Translations under genes and position numbers: made by a program
Assembly: GCF_003987225.1 (NCBI RefSeq)
Contig: NZ_PIPX01000002.1
Coordinates: 310,001 to 374,000 of the forward strand
Direction: 5' to 3'
Source of the DNA: Pseudidiomarina homiensis
GTDB lineage: Bacteria > Pseudomonadota > Gammaproteobacteria > Enterobacterales > Alteromonadaceae
DNA length: 64,000 nt
The notes under the pieces: model-generated
Database searches by the model: none
Told to the model about the DNA's origin: nothing
What the model saw: only the letters and a program-made list of their open reading frames with translations
In this document: piece by piece, positions 6,853 to 19,451 of the stretch
How the letters are laid out: every line of letters starts with the position of its first letter
How positions within the stretch are numbered: position 1 is the stretch's first letter

Positions 6853-9336
6853 ATGAAACGTCATAATTTAGCAATCGCATTATCAGCGCTCCTTACGAGT
6901 GGCGCCGCTAATGCGGACATAATCATTTCAGAGTATATCGAAGGCAGTTCGAACAACAAGGCTGTAGAATTTTTCAACGCAGGTAGCGCAGATGTTGATC
7001 TGAGCACTTATGTTTTAGAAATTTACTCAAATGGCAGCACTGAAGCTGGAAATACGGTTCCTTTAGAAGGGACTCTTCCGCCCAATGGCTTGTTCGTGGT
7101 TGCCCACCCATCAGCAAATGAGTCAATTTTAGCGATTGCAGATAAAACCGGTAACTTGTATTACAACGGCAACGATGCGTTAGTTTTGAAAGACGGTGAA
7201 GTCGTCATTGATTCGATGGGTCAAGTTGGCGTCGATGAGGACTGGGCAAGCGAAGGCGTAGCGATGGCCGAGCAAACGCTTCGCCGTAAAGATAGTATTA
7301 CTTCAGGTGATACTGATCCAAGTGATGTCTATGAACCTCATGTTGAGTTTGATAGTTATGAACGTGATGATATCAGTGACCTTGGCTTCCACTTAGGCTT
7401 CGGTGAGGCTCCCGCTGAACCGAAACCAGAACCAGCTCCTGAATTTGGCGCTTGTGGTGATAGTGCCACGCTAATTTCGGCGGTGCAGGGCTCAGGCTTT
7501 AGCAGTCCAATGGTGGATCAGGAAGTTGTCGTTGAAGCTATCGTGACCGCCGACCATCAAGGTGGTAGTGGTTCACTTGGCGGGTTCTTCTTGCAAGAAG
7601 AAGATGCCGATCAAGACGGTGACCCAGCTACCTCAGAAGGTATTTTCGTTTACCATCAAGACACCGATGTAAGCGTTGGTGACCGTGTCCGCTTAGCTGG
7701 TCCAGTAAGTGAGTACTACGATTCAACGCAAATCAGTAACCTTACCGATATTACCGTTTGTAGTTCAGGTGAAACGGTAAGTGCAGCGGCACTTTCATTG
7801 CCAGTAAGCGCAATGGCAGACTTCGAAGCTATCGAAGGCATGCTGGTTACGTTTGATCATGCTGTGGTGGTTAACAGCGTTGATACCTTAAGCCGTTATG
7901 GTGAGTTTGCGATTTCTAACGAACGCCATTACACCCCAACGCAAGTGGCTGCGCCAGGTGAAGCCGAAGAACCGAATCTAGGTTTGAGCTCGATGCTGAT
8001 TGATGATGCGATGAGCGGCAGTAACCCCGACGTTGTGCCATTCCCAGCGGGTAACTTGAGTGCGTTAAACTCATTACGTGTTGGTACCGAAATCACCAAT
8101 CCAACTGGTGTCATTAATTATTCTTTCAGTGAGTACCGCTTAGTACCTACTGAAGAATTGCAGTACGTCGACACGAACCCTCGTACCGATAGTCCTGAAT
8201 TAGCTGACGAAGGTGATTTGCGTATCGCTTCATTTAACGTTGAGAACCTCTACAACGGTGATGGTCAAGGTGGTGGCTTCCCGACGGATCGCGGTGCGGA
8301 TACAGAAGCTGAGTATCAACGTCAACTCGCCAAAATTGTTGCAGCAATCGTCAACATGAATGCTGACATTGTCGGCCTTAATGAAATCGAAAACGACGGG
8401 TTTGGTGAAAACAGTGCCATTGCTCAGCTCACGGCTGAAGTAAGCGCTGAAAGCGGTGTCGATTGGGCCTATGTTGTGTTTGAGGGCTCTGACTTTGTCG
8501 GTAGTGACTCTATCACCAACGCCATGATTTATCGTACGGACCGTGTTGCTGAAACAGGTACAGCGGTATTTACGACCGATGCGCCATTCGATTTTGGTAA
8601 CCGTCCACCGATTGCCCAAACGTTCCATGACCTACTGAATGAAGATGAAGTGACCGTTGTGGTTAACCATTTCCGTTCGAAAGGCGGCTGTAGTGATAGC
8701 GCAGCGGCAGGCGACCAAGATAGCGGCGATGGCCAAGGTTGCTGGAATGCGACGCGCGTACAAGCGGCTGAAACGATGCTAGATTGGCTTGCTGGTGATC
8801 CGACTGGACGTGATGTCGAAGACGTATTGGTTATCGGTGACTTAAATGCTTATGGCATGGAAGATCCGATTCAAGCGTTGATTGATGGCGGTATGACCGA
8901 TCTACAAATGGCTGAACTAGGTGCAGAGAACCATACTTACTTGTACCAAGGTTTGTCGGGCTCGCTCGACCATGCACTTGCATCAGCGAGTTTGTCGGAT
9001 AAAGTTGTCGCTGTTGCGAATTGGCACATTAACGCTGATGAACCCGTCGCTCTGGATTACAACGTCGAATATAAGAGCGAGACCAATCAGGCGAATTTCT
9101 ATAATGCCGACCCGTATCGCAGCTCGGACCACGATCCTGTCATCGTAGCCATTGCCACCGTTGAAGGTGATACCGGAGATAACGATGGCGGCGATCCAGA
9201 TGTTGATGATGGCGGCTCAGCGCCTCCAGGTGAAGAAGAGATGCCGAACATCGACCATGCGACCACCAGCGGTTCATTCCCGCTATGGTTAGGTTTAAGT
9301 GCATTATTCTTGGCTTTAGTGCGTCGTCGCGCTTAA
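6853..9336 (+). CDS. ExeM/NucH-family secreted endonuclease with lamin-tail domain
   Basis: An 827-residue exported nuclease likely to degrade extracellular DNA for nutrient scavenging or biofilm turnover. Residues 1-21 are a signal peptide (ending ANA). Residues about 22-170 form a lamin-tail domain ('IIISEYIEGSSNNKAVEF'). A linker rich in PEPKPEPAP follows, then an OB-like segment (about 195-440). The endonuclease/exonuclease/phosphatase domain covers about 455-770, with 'ASFNVENLYN', 'GLNEIEND', 'VNHFRSKGG', 'IGDLNAYG' and 'SSDHDPVI' carrying the expected Asn, Glu, His, Asp and His. The C-terminus has an acidic spacer, then a hydrophobic helix and RRRA, resembling a GlyGly-CTERM sorting tail. 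It is monocistronic and followed by a strong terminator. The low Lys and many Asp/Glu are typical of a salt-tolerant secreted protein. Confidence 0.88.
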   Translation: MKRHNLAIALSALLTSGAANADIIISEYIEGSSNNKAVEFFNAGSADVDLSTYVLEIYSNGSTEAGNTVPLEGTLPPNGLFVVAHPSANESILAIADKTGNLYYNGNDALVLKDGEVVIDSMGQVGVDEDWASEGVAMAEQTLRRKDSITSGDTDPSDVYEPHVEFDSYERDDISDLGFHLGFGEAPAEPKPEPAPEFGACGDSATLISAVQGSGFSSPMVDQEVVVEAIVTADHQGGSGSLGGFFLQEEDADQDGDPATSEGIFVYHQDTDVSVGDRVRLAGPVSEYYDSTQISNLTDITVCSSGETVSAAALSLPVSAMADFEAIEGMLVTFDHAVVVNSVDTLSRYGEFAISNERHYTPTQVAAPGEAEEPNLGLSSMLIDDAMSGSNPDVVPFPAGNLSALNSLRVGTEITNPTGVINYSFSEYRLVPTEELQYVDTNPRTDSPELADEGDLRIASFNVENLYNGDGQGGGFPTDRGADTEAEYQRQLAKIVAAIVNMNADIVGLNEIENDGFGENSAIAQLTAEVSAESGVDWAYVVFEGSDFVGSDSITNAMIYRTDRVAETGTAVFTTDAPFDFGNRPPIAQTFHDLLNEDEVTVVVNHFRSKGGCSDSAAAGDQDSGDGQGCWNATRVQAAETMLDWLAGDPTGRDVEDVLVIGDLNAYGMEDPIQALIDGGMTDLQMAELGAENHTYLYQGLSGSLDHALASASLSDKVVAVANWHINADEPVALDYNVEYKSETNQANFYNADPYRSSDHDPVIVAIATVEGDTGDNDGGDPDVDDGGSAPPGEEEMPNIDHATTSGSFPLWLGLSALFLALVRRRA

Positions 9337-9363
9337 GTCACAAATCGCAGTTAGATAAAGACA

Positions 9364-9393
9364 AGCGCTGACCTCGGTCAGCGCTTTTTTTTT
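9364..9393 (+). terminator. Intrinsic terminator after the secreted nuclease gene
   Basis: A perfect GC-rich inverted repeat, AGCGCTGACC and GGTCAGCGCT, separated by two bases (so in practice a nine-pair stem with a four-base loop), runs directly into a tract of nine T residues. It lies 28 bp past the nuclease stop codon and isolates that gene from the serine-hydrolase/gdhA unit. Confidence 0.88.
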
Positions 9394-9458
9394 ATGTCCT
9401 AGGCAGTATTGAAAAAGCTCGTCTACTATTGAACAAAAATAATACTAAGGAGACGACC

Positions 9459-12532
<3,074 letters not shown>

Positions 12533-12614
12533 CCGTTGACATTAGAAGCTCCAGCGACAATCATGATGGACAACTTTTTATTAACGTCATATGTCCATAA
12601 CAACGAGAATAACT

Positions 12615-14771
12615 ATGAAAAAATCATTGATTGCGCTGGCGCTGCTAAGTACCTCAGCTCTGGCAGATGAAGGCATGTGGATGCCACAGCAGTTGCCGGA
12701 AATTGCCGATAAGCTCAAAGCAGCAGGTTTAGAGCTGGATCCAGCCAGTTTAACGAAGCTTACTGAATTCCCAATGGGAGCGGTGGTGAGTCTTGGGGGG
12801 TGTTCAGCTTCCTTTGTGTCACCGCAGGGCTTAGTCGTCACTAACCATCATTGTGTTTATAACAGCATTGCCTATAACTCGACCCCAGAAAACGACCTGC
12901 TTGCCAATGGTTTCTTGGCGGCAACGATGGCCGACGAAGTTGCGGCAGCACCTGGCTCACGTATTTACGTGACAAAAGCTGTTGAAAATGTGACTAGCCA
13001 AGTGATTGATGGCGAAACGGCAGCTTTGACAGGTAAAGCGCGCGTTGATGCGATTGAAAATAACTACAAAGAAATTGTCGCCGCTTGTGAAGAAGACGAA
13101 GGTCACCGATGCAGTGTCTCATCGTTTTATGGCGGTCTTGAGTACTACCTCATTAAACAGTTAGAAATTAAGGATGTACGTCTCGTACATGCACCCGCAG
13201 AAGGTGTCGGCAAGTTTGGTGGTGATACCGACAACTGGATGTGGCCGCGTCATACCGGTGACTATTCGTTCTATCGTGCTTATGTAAGTCCAGAGGGCGA
13301 ATCAGCCGAATTCGCCGAGGAAAACGTACCTTACGAGCCTGAATTCCATTTGAAGATCAGCCAAGATGCATTGGACGAGGGTGATTTTGTGATGGCGCTT
13401 GGCTACCCGGGCCGCACCAACCGCCACCGTTTACCAAGTGAAGTTGAGAACACTTTCGCCTGGAGTTATCCGAATACGGTTAAACGCTTTCGCGATAACT
13501 TGGACATTATTGCCGCACAAACGGCGAATGATAAGGATGCTGAGCTTAAATATGCGAGTCGCGTAGCGGGCTTGAACAATTACCTAAAAAACCGCCAAGG
13601 TATGTTGGATAGCTTTGCTAACTCAGACTTACTTGAGCGTAAAAAAGCTGAGCATGCGGCGCTTACCGAGTGGGTAACTCAGTCAGCAGAAAACCGCGCG
13701 GTGTATGCCGAAGACCTGCAAGCCATCGAATCCTTGTTAGCGGAGCGTCAAGAGCGTGATCGTAGCGACTATTATCGTTCGTTAGCAACGCCTCGTTTAC
13801 TCGGCGTAGCGCAGGCGCTTTATAAGCTGAGCCAAGAACAAACCAAACCTGATGCTGAACGTGAAGTTGGTTATCAAGAACGTGATTTGCCGCGCTATAA
13901 AGCTTATATGGCAGGTCTTGACCGCAGCTTCGATACTAGTGTCGAGCAAGCTTTAGATTTTTATAATCTGAAAAATTACTTGCAGGTGCCAGCGGCGCAG
14001 CGTGATGCGAAGTTCGATGCTGCACTCGGTATTCAAGCCGACATGAGCGATGCCGAGCTACGTGAACTGATTTCATCTTGGTATGCCAATACTGACTTAA
14101 CCGAGCTGGATACTCGCAATGAGTTGTTGGCGGCTAAGCCTAGTCAGTTCGCTGATAGCCAAGATGTTTTTGTGCAAGCAGCCGTAGAGCTCTTTCCTCA
14201 GCAAGAAGCCGAGCAGGATAAGAGCGAAGAGCTGTCAGGTAAAATCCAAGAAGCTTATGCCAATTACATGAAAGCAAAAATTGCCTTCATGAATGAACAG
14301 GGCGAAGCGGTTTACCCCGATGCGAACAGCACGTTACGTGTCACCTATGGAACTGTTACAGGGCGTGATCACGGCACCTACGATGGTACCGCATGGACCG
14401 CATTCACCACTTTACGTGGCATTCAAGAGAAAGCCACTGGTGAAGGTGAATTTAATGCTCCGCAGGAACAGCTCGATGCGATAGCCGCTAAAGACTATGG
14501 TGACTACTATGTTGAGAGCCTTGATTCGGTGCCGGTGAACTACTTAGCGACCCTGGATATCACCGGGGGCAACTCAGGTTCAGCGGTACTGAACGGTAAG
14601 GCAGAACTGGTTGGCTTAGCTTTTGATGGCACTTTAGATTCGATTATTTCGGATTGGGATTTCAATATTGATAATACGCGTTCAATTCAAGTCGACAGTC
14701 GCTTTATGCTGTGGCAAATGCAGCATGTGGATAATGCTGATAACCTCTTGAAAGAACTTGGTATTGAATAA
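12615..14771 (+). CDS. S46-family dipeptidyl-peptidase (DPP7/DPP11-like)
   Basis: A periplasmic serine exopeptidase that removes dipeptides from oligopeptide N-termini. The 718-residue protein starts at 12615 with a signal peptide (MKKSLIALALLSTSALA); an ATG 24 bp upstream would place the hydrophobic core too far in. The catalytic His lies in TNHHC (residues 76-80), 'KFGGDTDNWMWPRHTGDYSF' is the S46 signature around the catalytic Asp, and the nucleophile is in 'ITGGNSGSAV' near the C-terminus. The residue that separates DPP7 (hydrophobic P1) from DPP11 (acidic P1) cannot be assigned without alignment. A 7-bp inverted repeat (ATGGACA/TGTCCAT, 12566-12598) sits just before the gene. It is followed by a good terminator. 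Confidence 0.92.
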   Translation: MKKSLIALALLSTSALADEGMWMPQQLPEIADKLKAAGLELDPASLTKLTEFPMGAVVSLGGCSASFVSPQGLVVTNHHCVYNSIAYNSTPENDLLANGFLAATMADEVAAAPGSRIYVTKAVENVTSQVIDGETAALTGKARVDAIENNYKEIVAACEEDEGHRCSVSSFYGGLEYYLIKQLEIKDVRLVHAPAEGVGKFGGDTDNWMWPRHTGDYSFYRAYVSPEGESAEFAEENVPYEPEFHLKISQDALDEGDFVMALGYPGRTNRHRLPSEVENTFAWSYPNTVKRFRDNLDIIAAQTANDKDAELKYASRVAGLNNYLKNRQGMLDSFANSDLLERKKAEHAALTEWVTQSAENRAVYAEDLQAIESLLAERQERDRSDYYRSLATPRLLGVAQALYKLSQEQTKPDAEREVGYQERDLPRYKAYMAGLDRSFDTSVEQALDFYNLKNYLQVPAAQRDAKFDAALGIQADMSDAELRELISSWYANTDLTELDTRNELLAAKPSQFADSQDVFVQAAVELFPQQEAEQDKSEELSGKIQEAYANYMKAKIAFMNEQGEAVYPDANSTLRVTYGTVTGRDHGTYDGTAWTAFTTLRGIQEKATGEGEFNAPQEQLDAIAAKDYGDYYVESLDSVPVNYLATLDITGGNSGSAVLNGKAELVGLAFDGTLDSIISDWDFNIDNTRSIQVDSRFMLWQMQHVDNADNLLKELGIE

Positions 14772-14795
14772 AAAGCACTCACTGCTACCTAATCA

Positions 14796-14821
14796 AAGCC
14801 GCTCCATCGAGCGGCTTTTTT
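14796..14821 (+). terminator. Intrinsic terminator after the S46 peptidase gene
   Basis: The nine-base arms AAGCCGCTC and GAGCGGCTT flank a four-base loop (CATC) and are followed by a run of six T residues counting from the end of the stem. It lies 24 bp after the stop codon. Confidence 0.88.
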
Positions 14822-14940
14822 CTGCCACTAAGAAACACTTCTTTACATTCCCTTTACGAAACCGCCGTCACGATAAAGCGCATGGCAGCGTCTATACTGA
14901 TAGTGATGGTGCAGACCATCCAACAAACGGAGGCGCTCTT

Positions 14941-16380
14941 ATGAGACAGTCAATGAGACAGTTAAAATCAGCCAAAATCCCGTTGTTGAAGTTAAGTGTT
15001 GTGTCCTTGGCTTTAGCAGCTTCCGTGGGTTGTACTACGGTACCAAAAGCCTACGCAACCACCACTGAAAACTACACAGCCTATGCTGTTGATGGGGTGT
15101 ATCAGCGCGCCGACCTCGATCGCATGCTCGCGCCAATTGCACTGTATCCCGATAGTTTGCTTTCGCACATCTTGATTGCGGCAACCTATCCTTTAGAAGT
15201 TATTCAAGCGGATCGCTGGGTGCAGCAGAATCAGCGTTTATCCAGTGAGCGTTTGCTAACTGCCGCCGATAACAAAGATTGGGACCCAAGTGTCAAAGCA
15301 TTGGTGGCAACGCCAGATGTGCTTAAACGTATGAGTGAAGATCTTGAATGGACGCAAGCCATTGGCGAAGCGTTTCTCGCACAGCAAGAAGATGTACTTG
15401 CGAGTATTCAAGTGTTGCGTGACCGTGCATACGCTGCAGGGAACCTACGTAGCGACGAGCGCATTGCGGTGCAACGTGAACGTGAAGCGATTCGTATTGA
15501 AACGGTGCGGCGTGAATATGTGTATGTCCCAGTATACGACAGCCGATATGTCTATGGCTCTTGGTGGCACCATCGTCCCCCTGTTTATTGGGATGGCTTT
15601 GGCGTTTCTGTAAGCTTTGGACATGGCATCCGTTGGACGCTCTCGTACAACGTTCCGAGTTGGTATTTCTATAGTGACTTTTACTGGCGTAATCGCTATG
15701 TAGTTATTCATCACCACCACTATCATGACCGCGATCGCGATCGTCGTCATCGCCGTGACTTCTATCGCCCGCGCCCAGGAGATGGGGATCGTTGGCGGCA
15801 TGACCCGCGCCATCGTCGCAATGTCGATTACCGTCATCGTGACTTAGTGCGTAACCCTCCTCAGTTTAAGCCTGACGGCGGCCCCGGCCACGTTGTACAG
15901 AAGCCGGTGCGTGAAAAACGACCGCCGCAGGTTGAATTGCGTCGCCGGTTACTGGAAGCCGAAGCGCAACCGCGGTTAGTGCGTAACAAACAGCCGCGTG
16001 TTGAACAGAAGCCTGTTGATCCAGTGGTTCGTCAAAAACCGCATATCGAGGCCAAGCCTCGGCAGCCGGTGGTAAGACAACAGCCACGACTCGAGCCGCG
16101 GCCTGAGCAACGTGTTGTGCGACAAGAACCGCGTTTTGCCACTAAGCCCGAAAAGCGCATGACACCACAGCAGCCGCGTTTCGAACCTAAGCAGCGACCT
16201 GCGGTACAAAGGCCGGTAGCACAAAGACCAGAGGCAAAAAGACCAGAGGCAAAAAGACCAGTCGTACAAAGACCGGTAGCACAAAAGCCTGCGGTCCAGA
16301 AACCCGAGCGGGTAGAGCGCGGTCGACCGAGCATTAAGCGGTCACGTTCGCAGCAGGGTGATGTGAGAGAAATCGACTAA
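14941..16380 (+). CDS. DUF3300 lipoprotein with His/Arg-rich and QPR-repeat tail
   Basis: A 479-residue envelope protein of unknown function. The chosen ATG follows GGAGG. Residues 1-31 are a lipoprotein signal (…AASVG then Cys). Residues about 55-200 match the DUF3300 domain: 'LDRMLAPIALYPDSLLSHIL', 'ATYPLEVIQADRWV' and 'NKDWDPSVKALVATP'. A Tyr/Trp-rich segment follows (about 200-260, 'YGSWWHHRPPVYWDGFG'), then a His/Asp/Arg-rich stretch. The last about 180 residues are a low-complexity Arg/Gln/Pro tail made of imperfect 'QPR.E.KP....VRQ' units and seven pentapeptide repeats. The tail is very basic, suggesting contact with an anionic polymer such as peptidoglycan, LPS or nucleic acid; that is inference. 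Confidence 0.82.
   Translation: MRQSMRQLKSAKIPLLKLSVVSLALAASVGCTTVPKAYATTTENYTAYAVDGVYQRADLDRMLAPIALYPDSLLSHILIAATYPLEVIQADRWVQQNQRLSSERLLTAADNKDWDPSVKALVATPDVLKRMSEDLEWTQAIGEAFLAQQEDVLASIQVLRDRAYAAGNLRSDERIAVQREREAIRIETVRREYVYVPVYDSRYVYGSWWHHRPPVYWDGFGVSVSFGHGIRWTLSYNVPSWYFYSDFYWRNRYVVIHHHHYHDRDRDRRHRRDFYRPRPGDGDRWRHDPRHRRNVDYRHRDLVRNPPQFKPDGGPGHVVQKPVREKRPPQVELRRRLLEAEAQPRLVRNKQPRVEQKPVDPVVRQKPHIEAKPRQPVVRQQPRLEPRPEQRVVRQEPRFATKPEKRMTPQQPRFEPKQRPAVQRPVAQRPEAKRPEAKRPVVQRPVAQKPAVQKPERVERGRPSIKRSRSQQGDVREID
16204..16308 (+). repeat. Seven tandem 15-bp units encoding a pentapeptide repeat
   Basis: Seven in-frame 15-bp units of the form G-(T/C/A)-(A/C)-C/A-AA-AG-(A/G)CC-(A/G)GN-NN encode repeats such as QRPVA, QRPEA, KRPEA and QKPAV at the end of the DUF3300 protein. 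Units two to four (16219-16263) are nearly identical, the state expected of recent slippage, so copy number may vary between strains. Confidence 0.8.
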
Positions 16381-16435
16381 AAAAACGGGAGCGCAATTGG
16401 GAGCACATGAAATTGTGCCCCCAACGCTGCTCCCG
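16379..16435 (-). terminator. Long imperfect hairpin terminator for the M16 peptidase gene
   Basis: Outer arms CGGGAGC and GCTCCCG (16386-16392, 16429-16435) and inner arms AGCAC/GTGC, with a few mismatches, form a long stem between the two convergent genes. Read on the minus strand, the hairpin is followed by a run of seven T residues (the plus-strand poly-A at 16379-16385), so it should terminate the gene to its right. The plus side has no T tract. Confidence 0.65.
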
Positions 16436-16454
16436 CAGTTACCTTAAGATTTGA

Positions 16455-19331
16455 TTACTGTTTTTCCATTGCCTTATGGAATTCAGCTAAGCTTTCAACC
16501 TTAGTTTGCTCGGCAAAGTTTGCAAACGGTTGTTCGACAAACTTAGTGCCACGCATTTGTACGTTAATACGTGCCGCATCAGGATTTAACATCGTCTCCT
16601 GATAGAAGGCCTGTACATCAGCTAAGGTGACCTCTTCTACCGCCGCAATCAATTGCTGCTTGCTGTCGAAATCGAATTCCTCGCGATACCAATCACTCAA
16701 TAACGGCGCGGCTTCTTCCGACATGTTCTTTGGCGGTTCTTTTAAGGTGACCAAAGTACTAGCCTTGAGTTGCGCAAATTCCTCTTCTGTGATCTCGGCA
16801 AGGACAGCGGCATATTCATCACGGAAAGCGTCAAAGCGTGCTTGCATTGCCGCAGCATCTTTAACTGGCGTTTGGATGTACATGGCGAATCCAGTGTAGT
16901 CATCTAACCGCGTCGCGGTGCCCCCCACAGCATAAGCGAGCTGTTCTTCAGTACGTAATCGATCGAAAGCAACATTGCTAAAATGATCTTTCAGTACCGT
17001 CGCTGCCGCATAGGTTGCGTAGCCTGGCGTAGGGTTCACCTTCACATCGATCAAGCCGACATCGGAAACATCGATATTTTCTTGCCAAACCAGTGTGTTA
17101 CCTAGCTGTGGACGCCAGAATGCAGCGCTACGGTAGGCGAAGTTTTTACGATCTTCGGGCAATGCTTGCGCTACTTTGCTGACCACATTTTCGAGTGCGG
17201 CTTGATTGTAGTTGCCGAACGCAAAGATACGAGTGTGGTTGTCCTGCAGGAACTCTTGCATGAAGCTTTCAAGGTCACTTGGCTGGAGTTCTTTAGCTGT
17301 AGCAATTAACGTAGCTGAATTAAAGTTACCTTCACGAATCAGCTTGTTATAGGCGCCGAAGGCTTGGTAGAACGGAAATTGCTTGCCTTGATTTTGTAGC
17401 GCGCGGACATAGCGATCGATGGCTTGTGCAAAGCCTTGCTCATCAACTTCTACGTGTAAACCTGCAAGTGCTTTTTCAAGTAAGACTGCTTGTTTATCGG
17501 TAAAACCACCGACGCGTAACGTTAAACCTGTGCCAGCTGATAAGTTCATGTTCATGCCAGCGATGCCTGCTTCCGTGGCAAGTGCACTTTGTTGCAGCGT
17601 GAACAAATCGCGCCACAGCGCTAACAGTACATCCGCCTTCGCTGAAGTGAGTGCTGAAGGGTAATTCATGTGGATATTCATCCAGCCGCGCGGCTGATCG
17701 GCGAAATCTTTACTCGGATAGTGCCAAGCTTGAATACCGTCTTGTTCCACGACCACTTCCGGCTTGTCACGCTGCGTTTCGGCAACGATGTCGAAATTTT
17801 CTGGCAACATGTTATTGACTGCGGGTAACTGCAGTGGAATGTTGAGTGCTTGCTGCCAGTTGGCTTGCTCTTCAGCACTGATATCGACCACTTTGTACTT
17901 ACCGTCATAGTAATGCAGTTCGCTATCGTGCGGTTCTTGCTTGCTCACATACCAAATGCGTAAACGCTCCGGCGTCAGCTGGTCCAGAACATTACGAATA
18001 GCGTCAGCATCAAAGCGCTCGTAATGATACGGAGCGGCAATGGCCATACTTGCGGGAACGTTCTGCATGGCTTCAGCGAGATTAGACACATAGCCAAATT
18101 CATCTGATTTTTCTAAGAATCGGAACTGGTTGTCCAAGCTGGTTTTGATTTCATCGTAGTACTTTGCATCAACGCCTTGGGCCTTAATGAGTTCGATGTA
18201 CTGCAACAGCATTGCCGTGATCATTTCACGATTTTGCATACCGGCATCGGTGAGGTTCACGTCAATTGAGAGTGCGCCGTAGTTGCCGTAATAGGTTGGG
18301 CTTGCCGAGGCATTAAGACTTGAAATCATGCCGCTATTTTTAAGAACAAATGCGGGTGTACCTGGCATTTCGGAGCCGATCAAATAAGAAATGAATTGAT
18401 TAGGCTTTACGGCAAACTCGTCACTGTTGTCATCGATGATGAATTCAAGGCGTAATTGTTTGATGTCTTGATTCGGCACATAGTGAATGCGCTTGCCGCC
18501 GACTTCTTCGAAATTAAGCGTCGTCGTTACCTCAGGCTCAGCGATGGCTTGGTTCTCGATCTCGCTGAAGTGCTTGCGTGCTAATGCTTCTAACTCGGCG
18601 AGAGACTGATTGCCAAGCAGTGCAACCTTCATAATGTTGGCTGAGTAGTAGCGTTCATAGAAGTCGACGGTTTCAGCGTGCAACTGGCTACCTTCTTTGT
18701 CGCCTAACGATTCAAGGTTACCAATCAAAAAACGGTTGGCTGGGTGATCGCCAAGCAGGTTGCGCGCCAGTTTAAATTGACCGAAAAAGTCCATTTCGCG
18801 ACGCATAGACCACTCGGCATTGACCGCGTTCTTCTCTTTGTCGGTGTATTCCGGATAAAGCATCGGTGCTTTAAAAAAGTCAGAGAAACGGTCGAGCGCT
18901 TCATCGACCGCGTCGTTGTTGACGCTAAACATATAGTTGGTGATATCGAGCCACGTGTAGGCGTTCTGTGAGCCGCCGTTTGCAGTCATGAACTCAGAGT
19001 AGCCTTTGGTGTCTGGATAGTCTTCGGTACCCAAGAACAACATGTGCTCGAGATAATGCGCCATCCCTTGTTGGGTCATAGGGTCTTGCAGTAAGCCTAC
19101 GCCGACACTCAATGATGCTGCAGATTTTTCAGTACTCGGATCCGAAACCAACATAACTTCGAGTTGGTTAGGCAGGGTAATCACGCGGTACTGACGGTCG
19201 TCGTTTGGAGACTTTACAACTGTCGCTTGGGCCTTTTCGACGCTTGTGGTCTGCTCGGGTTGTGTTGTTTGGGTGCTACAACCACTGAGGAGGGCCAAAC
19301 TGATCGCACTACTTAACAGTAATCGTTTCAT
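16455..19331 (-). CDS. M16 insulinase/pitrilysin-family zinc peptidase, lipoprotein
   Basis: A 958-residue protease III-like enzyme that degrades peptides in the periplasm. Residues 1-17 are a lipoprotein signal with Cys18 (SLALLSGC), so it is probably membrane-tethered rather than free like E. coli PtrA. The inverted zinc motif HYLEH (His92, Glu95, His96) lies in 'GMAHYLEHMLFLGTEDYP', and the distal Glu is in 'DKEKNAVNAEW' about 76 residues on. The four-domain M16 length and the C-terminal 'FDRLRTEEQLAYAVGG' motif that helps the substrate clamp are present. It is transcribed alone; a hairpin with a minus-strand U-tract follows it. With the S46, S9 and M3 enzymes it forms a broad peptide-degrading set. 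Confidence 0.92.
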   Translation of the reverse strand: MKRLLLSSAISLALLSGCSTQTTQPEQTTSVEKAQATVVKSPNDDRQYRVITLPNQLEVMLVSDPSTEKSAASLSVGVGLLQDPMTQQGMAHYLEHMLFLGTEDYPDTKGYSEFMTANGGSQNAYTWLDITNYMFSVNNDAVDEALDRFSDFFKAPMLYPEYTDKEKNAVNAEWSMRREMDFFGQFKLARNLLGDHPANRFLIGNLESLGDKEGSQLHAETVDFYERYYSANIMKVALLGNQSLAELEALARKHFSEIENQAIAEPEVTTTLNFEEVGGKRIHYVPNQDIKQLRLEFIIDDNSDEFAVKPNQFISYLIGSEMPGTPAFVLKNSGMISSLNASASPTYYGNYGALSIDVNLTDAGMQNREMITAMLLQYIELIKAQGVDAKYYDEIKTSLDNQFRFLEKSDEFGYVSNLAEAMQNVPASMAIAAPYHYERFDADAIRNVLDQLTPERLRIWYVSKQEPHDSELHYYDGKYKVVDISAEEQANWQQALNIPLQLPAVNNMLPENFDIVAETQRDKPEVVVEQDGIQAWHYPSKDFADQPRGWMNIHMNYPSALTSAKADVLLALWRDLFTLQQSALATEAGIAGMNMNLSAGTGLTLRVGGFTDKQAVLLEKALAGLHVEVDEQGFAQAIDRYVRALQNQGKQFPFYQAFGAYNKLIREGNFNSATLIATAKELQPSDLESFMQEFLQDNHTRIFAFGNYNQAALENVVSKVAQALPEDRKNFAYRSAAFWRPQLGNTLVWQENIDVSDVGLIDVKVNPTPGYATYAAATVLKDHFSNVAFDRLRTEEQLAYAVGGTATRLDDYTGFAMYIQTPVKDAAAMQARFDAFRDEYAAVLAEITEEEFAQLKASTLVTLKEPPKNMSEEAAPLLSDWYREEFDFDSKQQLIAAVEEVTLADVQAFYQETMLNPDAARINVQMRGTKFVEQPFANFAEQTKVESLAEFHKAMEKQ

Positions 19332-19419
19332 GGTCTGTTGCTCTTAGCTCGTGAAATGAAAAAGTACACCAATGAGTTTAGAGCTTAAGGTTTTGAGTGT
19401 GGAGCGTTTGAACGTAAAT

Positions 19420-19438
19420 GTTACAGGAGCTTTGTAAC
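19420..19438 (-). terminator. Weak hairpin downstream of the CNNM/CBS gene
   Basis: GTTACA and TGTAAC flank seven bases, just past the stop of the minus-strand CNNM/CBS gene. Read on that strand it is followed by only ATTT, so it is a weak terminator at best, or an operator for the M16 peptidase promoter, which must lie in the same 120-bp gap. Confidence 0.3.
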
Positions 19439-19451
19439 AAAGTTTTAAAGG

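Noticed and set aside
15445-15837. 130-codon minus-strand frame inside the DUF3300 gene
   Set aside because: Lies wholly opposite the conserved DUF3300 and His-rich coding region and has no recognisable domain.
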